Shown here: positions 34,329 to 42,483 of the stretch, in pieces
Position numbering within the stretch: the first letter of the stretch is position 1
Layout of the letters: each line of letters starts with the position of its first letter
NCBI GenBank assembly: GCA_046290575.1
Contig: JBKAGX010000001.1
Location: 124,001 to 188,000, forward strand
Direction of reading: 5' to 3'
DNA length: 64,000 nucleotides
Source of the DNA: JANQQJ01 sp046290575
GTDB taxonomy: Bacteria; Pseudomonadota; Alphaproteobacteria; SMXS01
Position numbers and translations under genes: made by a program
The notes under the pieces: model-generated
The model's database searches: none
The model's input: only the letters and a program-made list of their open reading frames with translations
Told to the model about the DNA's origin: nothing

Positions 34329-34703
34329 TCAGGCGGCAATCCGATAGGTGCAGGATTCTGCACAGCTTGGCCGGCTGACCCGCACCCAGCTGATACCGCG
34401 AAAGGTTTCTTGCAGGGCGCCCGCGATCCAGATCGCGATGTTTTCCAGCGACGGATTCGCAAGGCCAGCGACCTCATTGAGCAGATGATGGTCAAGTTGT
34501 TCCTTGATCCCGTCCAACGCCGTCTCGACCTGACCAAAGTCCGCAATCCAGCCGGTCGCCGGATCAGGCGCACCGGCAATCGCCACTTCTACCTGATAGG
34601 AGTGGCCGTGCAGGCGCTTATAGCCATGCCCTTCGGGCATATGCTCGAAGTGGTGCGCGGCCTCGAAACTGAAGGCTTTGACGATTTCCATCGATCCGGT
34701 CAT
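34329..34703 (-). CDS. QueD/6-pyruvoyltetrahydropterin synthase-like protein lacking canonical catalytic residues
   Basis: A 124-residue T-fold protein. The zinc-site His residues are kept (SFEAAHHF and RLHGHSY), as are WIADFGQVE and LDHHLLN, with the catalytic Asp-His. But the Cys that precedes the HGH motif in E. coli QueD (GHKCGRLHGH) is Tyr here (GHGYKRLHGH). The substrate-binding Glu of VKETC is also replaced (VSRPSC). So it may have a different reaction from QueD, or may be one of the PTPS subfamilies with altered motifs. It is a single gene, divergent from an SDR gene, with no queuosine genes nearby. Confidence 0.78.
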   Translation of the reverse strand: MTGSMEIVKAFSFEAAHHFEHMPEGHGYKRLHGHSYQVEVAIAGAPDPATGWIADFGQVETALDGIKEQLDHHLLNEVAGLANPSLENIAIWIAGALQETFRGISWVRVSRPSCAESCTYRIAA

Positions 34704-34806
34704 GGCGCGGCTGTTTAGGGGGTCGAAGCGCCGATGGCAAGTGGCCAGATGCCACCCATCGCCTATAGTTGTTTTCTGACATTCAAATCATCAACGGGGA
34801 ATGAAT

Positions 34807-35550
34807 ATGTTACTGGAAGGAAAGTCAGCCATTGTGACCGGTGCGGGCTCCGGCATCGGGGCCGCGAGCGCACAGCTTTTTGCCGAAAATGGGGCGACCG
34901 TGCTGGCCGTCGACGTGCCGGGCAAGGACCTGGCAGGCACACATAAAGACCATGACGCCATCACCGCGCTGGAACAGGACATCACCGAGAAGGATGCACC
35001 CAAGAAAATCGTGCAGGCCGCGCTGGATGTCGCGGGCAAACTGGACATCGTCTTCAACAATGCGGGTGTCGGCGGTGGGGGCCTGAATGCTTATGATATG
35101 CCTGACGAGCTGTGGGACCGGACCATGGCGGTCAATGTGACCGCGCAGTTCCGGCTGATTCGCGAAGCGATCCCGCATCTGCGCGAGGCCGGGTCGGGCC
35201 GGATCATCAACACGGCGTCCGTAATGGCAGAAGGCACAGACTATGGGCTGGCGGCCTATTGCGCGTCGAAGGCGGGTGTCGCAGGGCTGACCCGCAATAT
35301 CGCGCTGGAAGAAGGCCGTTATGGCATCACCGCCAACTACATCGAGCCTGGTGCGATCTATACCGGCATGACGGAAAAGAACTTCGTCAAGGACGACATC
35401 GCCGACATCTGGGCACGTAAGTCAGCGCTGAAGCGTCTGGGTCAGCCGATCGATATCGCCAAGGGCGCGCTGTTTCTGGCATCAGACCTGGGGGCCTTCG
35501 TTACCGGCCACGGGCTGCGCGTCGATGGCGGACTGATGCTGCGGGTCTAA
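34807..35550 (+). CDS. SDR oxidoreductase (3-oxoacyl-reductase-like)
   Basis: A protein of about 247 residues with VTGAGSGIGAAS (cofactor loop, about 11-22), AVDVPG and FNNAGVGGGG. The catalytic Ser is in IINTASVMAE and the Tyr-Lys in YCASKAGVAGLTRNIALEE. The C-terminus VTGHGLRVDGGLML is standard. The ATG at 34807 is preferred since GGGGA lies six bases upstream; the ATG at 34801 has no gap. It overlaps the convergent ligase gene by 4 bp. The acyl-type substrate is inferred from the neighbouring beta-oxidation genes. Confidence 0.85.
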   Translation: MLLEGKSAIVTGAGSGIGAASAQLFAENGATVLAVDVPGKDLAGTHKDHDAITALEQDITEKDAPKKIVQAALDVAGKLDIVFNNAGVGGGGLNAYDMPDELWDRTMAVNVTAQFRLIREAIPHLREAGSGRIINTASVMAEGTDYGLAAYCASKAGVAGLTRNIALEEGRYGITANYIEPGAIYTGMTEKNFVKDDIADIWARKSALKRLGQPIDIAKGALFLASDLGAFVTGHGLRVDGGLMLRV

Positions 35551-37400
35551 ACTTCGATCACCCCGTCTGGTGCGGCATCGGCATAGAGCGCCTTTACCAG
35601 ATCGGCCCGGTTTTCCAGCGTGGCGCGCTGATTGACGTAGCCTTTCTCGGTGATTTCGTGGCCTTCCATGGAGGGCGGTTCGGCCATCAGCATCAGCCGG
35701 TGAATGCGGGTGGATGACCCTGGCCATTCCTTGTTGTGTGCTTCGAGCCCGGCCCGGATATGGGCGAGGACTTTCTGGTCCCGGAGCAGGGCTTCGATCT
35801 CCAGATCGGCCCCGGCGATCTTTTTGCACGCCTCGACATTCGGCCAGGCGAGAATGCCGACATAGTCATCGTCATGGCCGCAGACGATGCAGTCGGCGAT
35901 GGCTGGTGCGCAGGCATTATTGACCTGCACCCGGAGCGTGCCCACCGAGACAAAGGTGCCCGAAAGCAGCTTGAAGTCTTCTACCACACGGCCATCGAAG
36001 ATCAGACCCTGGGTGATATCCTCTTCATCGACCAGCTTGAGCGCGTCGCCGATCTTGTAGAAGCCTTCATCGTCAAATGCTTCGGCGGTCTTTTCCGGCA
36101 TCCGGTAATAGCCGGTAAAGACGTTGTCGCCTTTGATCCTCACCTCATATTTCGAGCCGTTCGGGACCAGCTTGAAGGTGGTGCCGGGCAGCGGTACGCC
36201 CACATTGCCGGTACCTTCGATGGGCCAGTGCAGGCTGGACGCCACAGGCGCGGTTTCTGTCGAGCCATAGCCGGTGCGGAACAGGATCCGGTGGCCGGTT
36301 TCCTTCACCGCCAGGTCCTGATAGCGCTGCCAGACCTCATGCGGCATGCTGGCCCCGCCATAGGCGAGACCTTTCAGGCGGCTGAAGAAGTTTTTGCGCA
36401 GCTCGGCATCTTCTTCCAGCGCATGAACCACCAACGCGTGGCCCGCCGCCACATTGAGATATTCCGTCGGCGCGATATCACGCAGGTTTTCGATGGTGGT
36501 TTCGATCTGTCCGGGCAGCGGGCGGCCTTCATCAATGTAGTATGACCCGCCCTGGCTCAAGACACCGTGGAAATTTGAGTTGCCGCCATAGCAGTGGTTC
36601 CAGGGCAGCCAATCGAGAATGACCGGCGGGTTTTCCGGATCCGGCGGAAACAGGATGTGGCCTGCCTTCATGTTGGCGCACATCATCTTCTGGGTCTGTG
36701 GCACGGCCTTGGGCATGCCGGTAGAGCCTGAGGTAAAGAGGTATTTGCCCACCGTCTCCGGCACTGTCGCGTTGAACGCGTCCATGACGGCATCGGTGGG
36801 TGCCGTTCCCATCAGATCGCTGAACGGCGTGCTGGCAAGGGTGTTGGGTGGCATCTGGTCGACAACCACCTCTACCCCGTCGAGATCAAGGCCCTGCAGA
36901 GCCTCGGCGTAGGGCATGCCCTGCTCGGCGAAGATCAGCTTGGGTTCAACTAGGTTGAACACATGATGCAGCTTGGCATGCGCGCCCGGCATCAGCGAAT
37001 AGGCGATAGCGACAGGCGCAGCGGGCACGCCGACCTGCATCGCCGCCATGACCAGCAATGCGTGATTAATCGAATTGGCCGACAGAACCATCACCGGTGA
37101 GGACTGATCCAGCCCCCGGTCCAGCAGCGCCTGCGACAGGGCATTGACCTTTTTCAGCCCTTCGCCATAGGTCAGTTCCACCCAGGCGCCCGTCGCATCG
37201 CGCTGCGCCATCCACACACGGTCCGGCTCCCGGTCGGCCCAGTCATGCAGATAGCTGACAATGTTGCGCTCATAGTCGCCCAGCGGATAGCCGGCTTCGA
37301 CAATGATCTCGCCATTGTCGCGCCGGGTCATGCTGGCGCGGGCCTCGGCGTGATTCACGGGCAGGAATGGTGCGGCGCTGGTCGCGAGTGATTGATCCAT
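35547..37400 (-). CDS. Feruloyl-CoA synthase-like acid-CoA ligase
   Basis: A 617-residue ANL ligase with the AMP-binding loop LFTSGSTGMPKAVPQT. The segments VAIAYSLMPGAHAKLHHVF and ILDWLPWNHCYGGNSNFHG are characteristic of feruloyl-CoA synthases, which activate hydroxycinnamic acids. GYGSTETAPV is the A5 motif. A C-terminal portion without a typical GRxxD-Lys motif is also seen in this group (LMLMAEPPSMEGHEITEKGYVNQ, in parts). It starts the downstream half of the ACAD-ECH-ligase operon, 2 bp after the enoyl-CoA hydratase stop. In vanillin-type pathways this ligase pairs with an enoyl-CoA hydratase, as here. Confidence 0.82.
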   Translation of the reverse strand: MDQSLATSAAPFLPVNHAEARASMTRRDNGEIIVEAGYPLGDYERNIVSYLHDWADREPDRVWMAQRDATGAWVELTYGEGLKKVNALSQALLDRGLDQSSPVMVLSANSINHALLVMAAMQVGVPAAPVAIAYSLMPGAHAKLHHVFNLVEPKLIFAEQGMPYAEALQGLDLDGVEVVVDQMPPNTLASTPFSDLMGTAPTDAVMDAFNATVPETVGKYLFTSGSTGMPKAVPQTQKMMCANMKAGHILFPPDPENPPVILDWLPWNHCYGGNSNFHGVLSQGGSYYIDEGRPLPGQIETTIENLRDIAPTEYLNVAAGHALVVHALEEDAELRKNFFSRLKGLAYGGASMPHEVWQRYQDLAVKETGHRILFRTGYGSTETAPVASSLHWPIEGTGNVGVPLPGTTFKLVPNGSKYEVRIKGDNVFTGYYRMPEKTAEAFDDEGFYKIGDALKLVDEEDITQGLIFDGRVVEDFKLLSGTFVSVGTLRVQVNNACAPAIADCIVCGHDDDYVGILAWPNVEACKKIAGADLEIEALLRDQKVLAHIRAGLEAHNKEWPGSSTRIHRLMLMAEPPSMEGHEITEKGYVNQRATLENRADLVKALYADAAPDGVIEV

Positions 37401-37402
37401 AT

Positions 37403-38209
37403 CTACTTCCCCTTGAAGGTCGGCTCGCGTTTCTCAAGGAAGCTCGCGACGCCTTCTTTGTGATCTTCTGTCTGGAAAAGTATGCCGAGTGTATGCGCAA
37501 TCCAGCTGCCGATTTCTCGGTGCTCGCCATAGGTGGTTTTGCGCAGGCCTTCTTTCAGGTGCTGCACGGCCAGTGGCGGGTTATCCGCGATCTTGCCAGC
37601 CAGCGCCAATGCCTCATCCATCAGACGTTCGTGCGGTACGGTCTTGAGCACCAGTCCGATTTTTTCAGCCTCGGCAGCATCGATCACATCGCCGGTGAAC
37701 AGCAGTTCGGCGGCCTTTTGCGCGCCCACAGCCAAGGGCAGGCGGGTCAGTCCGCCCAGATCGGTGATCAAGCCGCGCTTGACGAACAGCTCGCCGAACT
37801 TGGCCTTGTCAGAGGCAATGCGGATATCGGCCATGAGCGACAGATCCATGCCCCAGCCGACCGCCGCCCCGTTGACAGCTGCGATCACCGGCTTGCCGCA
37901 TTCCAGGATGGCGCTTGCCGCCGGGGTCGGCACCGGCTTGACCTGGGTCAGCCGGTTGACGCTGCCTTCGCGCTCATCGCCTGCCATGATCGCGCGCACA
38001 TCGTCACCTGAACAGAAACCCGGATCGGCGCCAGTGATGATGACACAACGCACGTCGGCATCGTCATGTGCCAACCGCATCGACGCTTCGAGTTCGTCAT
38101 AGGCCCGGTGGTTGAGCGCGTTATAGATTTCGGGCCGGTTTAGCGTGATGGTCGCGATGTGATCGCTCACGTCGTAGAGCGTGTGCACGAAGTCCGATGG
38201 TGCGAGCAT
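37403..38209 (-). CDS. Enoyl-CoA hydratase/isomerase family protein
   Basis: A crotonase-fold enzyme of about 268 residues. The oxyanion-hole strand is GFCSGDDVRA, and AAVNGAAVGWGMDLSLMADIRIAS carries the second oxyanion-hole segment. FVKRGLITDLGGLTRLPLAVG follows. In place of the usual catalytic Glu pair it has FGELFVKRG, so hydratase versus isomerase or hydrolase is open. The ATG at 38209, with GGGGAGAGA about eight bases upstream, is preferred. The longer frame start at 38230 falls inside a repeat arm. In the same operon as a feruloyl-CoA-synthase-like ligase. Confidence 0.85.
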   Translation of the reverse strand: MLAPSDFVHTLYDVSDHIATITLNRPEIYNALNHRAYDELEASMRLAHDDADVRCVIITGADPGFCSGDDVRAIMAGDEREGSVNRLTQVKPVPTPAASAILECGKPVIAAVNGAAVGWGMDLSLMADIRIASDKAKFGELFVKRGLITDLGGLTRLPLAVGAQKAAELLFTGDVIDAAEAEKIGLVLKTVPHERLMDEALALAGKIADNPPLAVQHLKEGLRKTTYGEHREIGSWIAHTLGILFQTEDHKEGVASFLEKREPTFKGK

Positions 38210-38225
38210 CGCTGTCTCTCCCCAC

Positions 38226-38334
38226 GTCATCCCCGCGAAAGCGGGGATCCAGGCCTGGGTCCCACCCGAATCTGACCCCGACCGACTGAACCCGTGTCGA
38301 GGTCAGACTGGATTCCCGCGTTCGCGGGAATGAC
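38226..38334. repeat. MITE/REP-like palindromic element, copy 2
   Basis: A 109-bp element with the same 27-bp arms as the copy at 1718-1800 (38226-38252 and 38308-38334) and an unrelated 55-bp core. The core has its own perfect 7-bp inverted repeat, TCTGACC (38271-38277) and GGTCAGA (38301-38307), adjoining the right arm. It lies between the acyl-CoA dehydrogenase and enoyl-CoA hydratase genes of one operon, ending about 10 bp from the dehydrogenase stop and starting 16 bp upstream of the hydratase start. It can fold into one long stem. Confidence 0.8.
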
Positions 38335-38344
38335 GGTTGTGTGT

Positions 38345-39619
38345 TTATTCAGCCGCTTTGGCGAAGGCCTTTTTCTTGGGTCCCTGGAAGCCGAACAGGT
38401 GCCCGGCGACCTTGCGGATCTGTATTTCTTCCGACCCTTCGGTGATCCGGTAGCGGCGGTGATGGCGGTAAATGTGTTCGAACGGCTTGTGCCGGGAATA
38501 GCCCATGCCACCATGGGTCTGGATTGCGGTATCGGCAGCATTACAGGCCAGCCGGTTGCCGCGGTAATTGCACATGGAGACCGCGTCAGAGACTTCCATG
38601 TGGTTCTGCTTGTCCAGCTCCCACGCCGTCTTGCGGACCAGCCAGCGGACCATTTCCGCTTCGGTATGCAGTTCCGCGAGCGGCCACTGAATCGCCTGCT
38701 TGGTCGCAATCGGCTCGCCGAAGACGCGGCGGTTGCGGGCATATTCAACGCTTTCATTGATGCAGTACTGGCCCACGCCGACGCCGGACGCCGCCTGCCT
38801 GATCCGGTTTTCGTGCAGGAAGGTCTGGGCCACGGCAAGACCCTGTCCCTCTTCGCCGAAGATCGACGAATGCGGCACGCGCACGTCGCGGAGCGTCACA
38901 TGCGCGTGGTCGGTCGGCATGTTGAAGGTCCACATGAACTTCTCGACCTTGAAGCCCGGCGAATCGGTCGGCACGAAGAAGCAGGTAATGCCCTGCGCGT
39001 CGCCGTCCTTGCCTGACGTGCGGGCGTAGATCATGTCGTGGGTCGCGGCATGCAGGCCGGTGTTCCACATTTTCTCGCCATTGATGACCCACTCGTCACC
39101 CTGGCGGACGGCATTGGTTTCCATCCAGGTGGCGTCCGATCCGTGGTCCGGTTCGGTCAGGCCGAAAGCGACACGCGCCTTGCCCTGGATTGAAGGTTCG
39201 AGAAACTGTTCCTTGTGCTCGTCGCTGGCAAAGCGCATCAGCATGTGCACGAACGGGAAGTTGCCGACGATTGACGATTCGTTCTGCAGATCGTTGTGCA
39301 GGCCCAGCCCTTTGGCGGCCAGATGCTCGCGGATGATCGCCATGCCCAGATTGGTGCCGTCATCCCCGCCCACTTCCTTGGGTAGCGCATAGCGCAGGTG
39401 ACCGGCCGCATCGGCGCGGCGGCGCATTTCGCGCAACAGCTCTTCCCACTCTTCATTGGGCTGGCCGTCATTGTCCCAATCGGTCCGCGAATGCTCGCGG
39501 CGATGGTCGAAGAAGCGTTCGTTGTCGTCCTGCGCCTGAAGCGGCTTGATTTCTTTTTCGATGAACGCATCAAGCGCGTCCAGTTTGGCTTGAATTTCGG
39601 CCGGAATGGTAAAATCCAT
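38345..39619 (-). CDS. Acyl-CoA dehydrogenase family protein
   Basis: A 424-residue ACAD. Motifs in order are VAFGLTEPDHGSDATWMET (FAD/substrate loop), WVINGEKMWNTG, and RRVFGEPIATKQAIQWPLAELHTE. The C-terminus has QTHGGMGYSRHKPFEHIYRHHRRYRITEGSEEIQIRKVAGHLFG (in parts). It resembles the long, N-terminally extended 'acyl-CoA dehydrogenase family' members. First gene of the operon with the hydratase and ligase, separated from them by the repeat element. Substrate unknown; the ligase suggests an aryl- or alkyl-propenoyl CoA. Confidence 0.92.
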   Translation of the reverse strand: MDFTIPAEIQAKLDALDAFIEKEIKPLQAQDDNERFFDHRREHSRTDWDNDGQPNEEWEELLREMRRRADAAGHLRYALPKEVGGDDGTNLGMAIIREHLAAKGLGLHNDLQNESSIVGNFPFVHMLMRFASDEHKEQFLEPSIQGKARVAFGLTEPDHGSDATWMETNAVRQGDEWVINGEKMWNTGLHAATHDMIYARTSGKDGDAQGITCFFVPTDSPGFKVEKFMWTFNMPTDHAHVTLRDVRVPHSSIFGEEGQGLAVAQTFLHENRIRQAASGVGVGQYCINESVEYARNRRVFGEPIATKQAIQWPLAELHTEAEMVRWLVRKTAWELDKQNHMEVSDAVSMCNYRGNRLACNAADTAIQTHGGMGYSRHKPFEHIYRHHRRYRITEGSEEIQIRKVAGHLFGFQGPKKKAFAKAAE

Positions 39620-39780
39620 GGAAGGTCTCCCCTGATCCTGCGGTGGCGGGCCCCTGCAGCCCGATATTCGCGCAGACTATAGGCGGTCGCTGGACCGCTG
39701 TTAACGGCAAAAGGACCCCGGTTTGACTCCGCGCCATTTGCATTCGACAGTCGGCGGCGGACTATATCGGAGACCACGTG

Positions 39781-40077
39781 ATGCCGAAGGGATACTGGAT
39801 TGCCCTGGTCGATATCGATGATCCTGATCAATATGCCCGCTATATCGACGCCAACGCCGCCCCGTTCGCTGAGTATGGCGCGCGGTTTGTGGTTCGGGCA
39901 GGCCAGCGCGAAGTGGTCGAAGGTCGAGCCCGCGCCCGCACGGTCGTGATCGAGTTTCCCAGCTATGAGCAGGCCCTGGCCTGTTACAGCTCGCCCGCCT
40001 ATCAGGCCGCCAAGGCGATCCGGACGTCAGCCAGCACTGGTGATGTGGTGATTGTCGAAGGATATGATGGCGACTAA
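39781..40077 (+). CDS. DUF1330 family protein
   Basis: A 98-residue dimeric alpha/beta-barrel (ferredoxin-like) fold protein of the DUF1330 family. Family features: GYWIALVDIDDPDQYARYIDANAAPFAEYGARFVVRAG near the N-terminus and IEFPSYEQALACYSSPAYQAAKAIR in the middle. No catalytic residue is assigned in the family. The ATG at 39781 is preferred to the GTG at 39778. It overlaps the convergent epoxide hydrolase gene by 4 bp and is divergent from the ACAD gene. Confidence 0.9.
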   Translation: MPKGYWIALVDIDDPDQYARYIDANAAPFAEYGARFVVRAGQREVVEGRARARTVVIEFPSYEQALACYSSPAYQAAKAIRTSASTGDVVIVEGYDGD

Positions 40078-41252
40078 CGCAAGCCCCGGAACGTGGCGCG
40101 CACGTCGTCGATCACGGCCTGCGGATTTTCCATCGGGACGAAATGGCCACCGCCCTTGTGTTCTTTCGAATAGACCATGTTGAACTGCTGCTCGGATTCT
40201 CTACCCAGCCCGCGCCCGACGTCGAACTCCAGATAGGTGACGCCTGTGGGCGCCTTGACCAAAGGCTCATTGTCGTTGGCGCGCGACCACGGGCGCTTGC
40301 CCGCTTCGGCATAGAGCCGCATCGAGGTGCCGATGGTTTTCGTGAACCAGTAGATCATGGTCGTGGTAAGCAGGAAGTCTTTGGAAAACACTGACTCCAC
40401 ACCGCCCGGACAATGGCTCCAATTGTAGCGGCGGCGCACCAGCCAGGCGAGCAGCCCGACCGGCGAATCCTGCAGCGCATAAGCCAGCGTCTGTGCATCA
40501 AGCATATGCACTGCCACATGCGCCGCAATCCGATGCTGCACGTCGACGATCTGCGCCCGGACATCGTCGGGCGTGCCTTCGGGCACCATGCGGCCCGCCG
40601 TCACGTCCCAGGGTCGTTCATTGTTCCAGTGCGACAGCGTTGGCGTGCTGGTGAGATGCAGGCCGATCAGACTGTCCCAGTATTTATGCCCGATCTGGGT
40701 CGTCGCGAAGGCGCCCCAGTCGCCGCCCTGCACCGCATAGCGTTCGAATCCCAGCACGTCCGTCATGAGTTTGTGCAGAGTATCGGCCGCGACCCAGGAG
40801 TTGACGCCCGGTGTTGTCAGCGGTGAAGAAAATCCGAAGCCGGGCATGGAGACGATATAGAGATCGAACGCGTCCGCCGGGTCGCCGCCATAGGATGCCG
40901 GGTCGGCCAGCGCCCCCATCACCTTGTGATAGTCCCAGAAGGTCCACGGCCAGCCATGGATCATCATCATCGGGATCGGGTTGGGGCCCTTGCCCGGCAC
41001 ATGCATGTAATGGACCGGCATGCCGTCGATCTCGGTGCGGAAATGGGCGTTGGCGTTCAGGGCCGCCTGCTGTGCGGGCCAGTCGTAATCGGTCAGCCAA
41101 TAGTCCACGAGGCCACGCAGGTAGTCGCCATTGACCCCATAACCCCAGTCGTCATTGCCGAAATCCTGCGCCCAATTGGTTGAACGCAGGCGTCGCTTAA
41201 GGTCATCAAGGCCTGCTTGCGGAAAGGAAATCTCAAACTGTTCAGGTGACAT
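40074..41252 (-). CDS. Epoxide hydrolase family protein (EHN domain)
   Basis: A 392-residue alpha/beta hydrolase with the N-terminal epoxide hydrolase domain (SFPQAGLDDLKRRLRSTNWAQDFG, in parts). The oxyanion region is IHGWPWTFWDYH, and the nucleophile Asp is in VQGGDWGAFATTQIGH. A late His is in KGGGHFVPMENP. Typical of microsomal-type epoxide hydrolases, which open epoxides to diols. It could also be a dehalogenase-like member. It lies convergent with DUF1330; the neighbouring GST and SDR genes would suit aromatic or terpene epoxide metabolism. Confidence 0.88.
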   Translation of the reverse strand: MSPEQFEISFPQAGLDDLKRRLRSTNWAQDFGNDDWGYGVNGDYLRGLVDYWLTDYDWPAQQAALNANAHFRTEIDGMPVHYMHVPGKGPNPIPMMMIHGWPWTFWDYHKVMGALADPASYGGDPADAFDLYIVSMPGFGFSSPLTTPGVNSWVAADTLHKLMTDVLGFERYAVQGGDWGAFATTQIGHKYWDSLIGLHLTSTPTLSHWNNERPWDVTAGRMVPEGTPDDVRAQIVDVQHRIAAHVAVHMLDAQTLAYALQDSPVGLLAWLVRRRYNWSHCPGGVESVFSKDFLLTTTMIYWFTKTIGTSMRLYAEAGKRPWSRANDNEPLVKAPTGVTYLEFDVGRGLGRESEQQFNMVYSKEHKGGGHFVPMENPQAVIDDVRATFRGLR

Positions 41253-41309
41253 CAGCCGGACTCCCCGATGGTTCTAAGGGGTGCCAGTGTCGTTCAAGAC
41301 CGGCGGCGC

Positions 41310-41810
41310 TCAGGACGGCTGCGGCGTGGCCGGGGCCGTCTTGCGCTCAACTTCGTCCAGCTTGCGTTGCGCCAGCAGCAGATTCCCCATGATCAGGTCA
41401 TCGAAAGGCTTCGATCGCAGCGCTTTTCGGTAAAGCTCGACGGAGGCTTTGTAATCGCCCTGCATGTAGCGGATGGTCGCGATATTGTTGAGCGCCTCCG
41501 GCATCGACTTGTCGATCTTCAGCGCCTTTTCGCAATTCTCCATCGCCTCTTCATAGCGTTGCCGCTGCACGTCGGCAGAGCAGAGGTTTGTGTAGGCGGC
41601 GGCGATATCCTGTATCGACAGCTGGTCTTCAAGCGCTCTGAGTGTCAGCGCAACGCCTTTATCGAATTCGCCTTTGTCGATCAGGGCCGCGCCATCGCGT
41701 ACATCCTGCGAACTGCTCATCCAGATTTTCTGTCCGCTGGTCGGTTTATCCACCGCAAGGGCAGGGCTCGCAAGAAGCGCAACGGTTAGGAATGTAATCA
41801 AAGGTTTCAT
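41310..41810 (-). CDS. Exported tetratricopeptide-repeat protein
   Basis: A 166-residue protein with a Sec signal peptide (MKPLITFLTVALLASPALA, cleavage near ALA-VD). TPR-like helices follow: DKGVALTLRALEDQL, AAYTNLCSADVQRQRYEEAMENCEKAL and AMINIATIRYMQGDYKASVELYRKAL (in parts). It likely acts as a periplasmic protein-interaction scaffold. No partner is evident in its neighbourhood. Confidence 0.8.
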   Translation of the reverse strand: MKPLITFLTVALLASPALAVDKPTSGQKIWMSSSQDVRDGAALIDKGEFDKGVALTLRALEDQLSIQDIAAAYTNLCSADVQRQRYEEAMENCEKALKIDKSMPEALNNIATIRYMQGDYKASVELYRKALRSKPFDDLIMGNLLLAQRKLDEVERKTAPATPQPS

Positions 41811-41867
41811 TTACACAGTATAGCACACTCCCAAACGCTGAAAAGACTTGCTGTCCAATCCGGAGTG

Positions 41868-42371
41868 CTAGCGACCACTTGTCCGTAACCATTTGTAGAT
41901 CTTGGAAATTCGGCCCGAGCCAACAATGAGTAAGAGGCCGATGATCAAGGCCGACGGCCCTCGAACATACTGATCGAGAGGTATTGGGTAGGCAATGTCG
42001 CTGCCGGATGGGGCATTGCTGACCACCAGAGCCAGCAAAGACGCGCTCAACCAGAGACCCTGTCCAACCCACCATAATCCAATGAGAAACGTGCCCGCGC
42101 CCACGATATGCCCTGGATCAATCTGCTTTGCCTCCGGAGTCGCCTCACCAATCGCCCAGGTGGCCATGGGCCTGGCAAATATCCAAAGCATGATGCCGAA
42201 CAAAAGCGTTGCCGACATGAGCGGGATTAAGATCGCTGCGGGACCAACCGACCATTCAGAACTCGAGGAGACAAAAAGCATGGAAACGTAGGACGCAAGC
42301 CCCGCGACGCCCTGAAAGATGACATAGGCCGCAAACAGTCTGACCAGGACCGTTGTAATCGCGTGAGACAT
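41868..42371 (-). CDS. Hypothetical four-helix membrane protein
   Basis: A 167-residue protein with four hydrophobic segments, near residues 5-30 (VLVRLFAAYVIFQGVAGLASYV), 40-65, 90-118 and 135-155. It lacks any motif I recognise. The short cytosolic C-terminus ends in ISKIYKWLRTSGR. It is flanked by the TPR protein gene and the EamA transporters and no operon is obvious. Function unknown. Confidence 0.6.
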   Translation of the reverse strand: MSHAITTVLVRLFAAYVIFQGVAGLASYVSMLFVSSSSEWSVGPAAILIPLMSATLLFGIMLWIFARPMATWAIGEATPEAKQIDPGHIVGAGTFLIGLWWVGQGLWLSASLLALVVSNAPSGSDIAYPIPLDQYVRGPSALIIGLLLIVGSGRISKIYKWLRTSGR

Positions 42372-42483
42372 ATGAACTCCTGATTATGGCCGGATTGTAC
42401 CATGATTGTTATTGGTATGGCTTACGATCAGTGGTTTTCTGCTTGCTTGGCAGGGAGTCGCTGAGGCTCTAGCCTTGCGGCCC

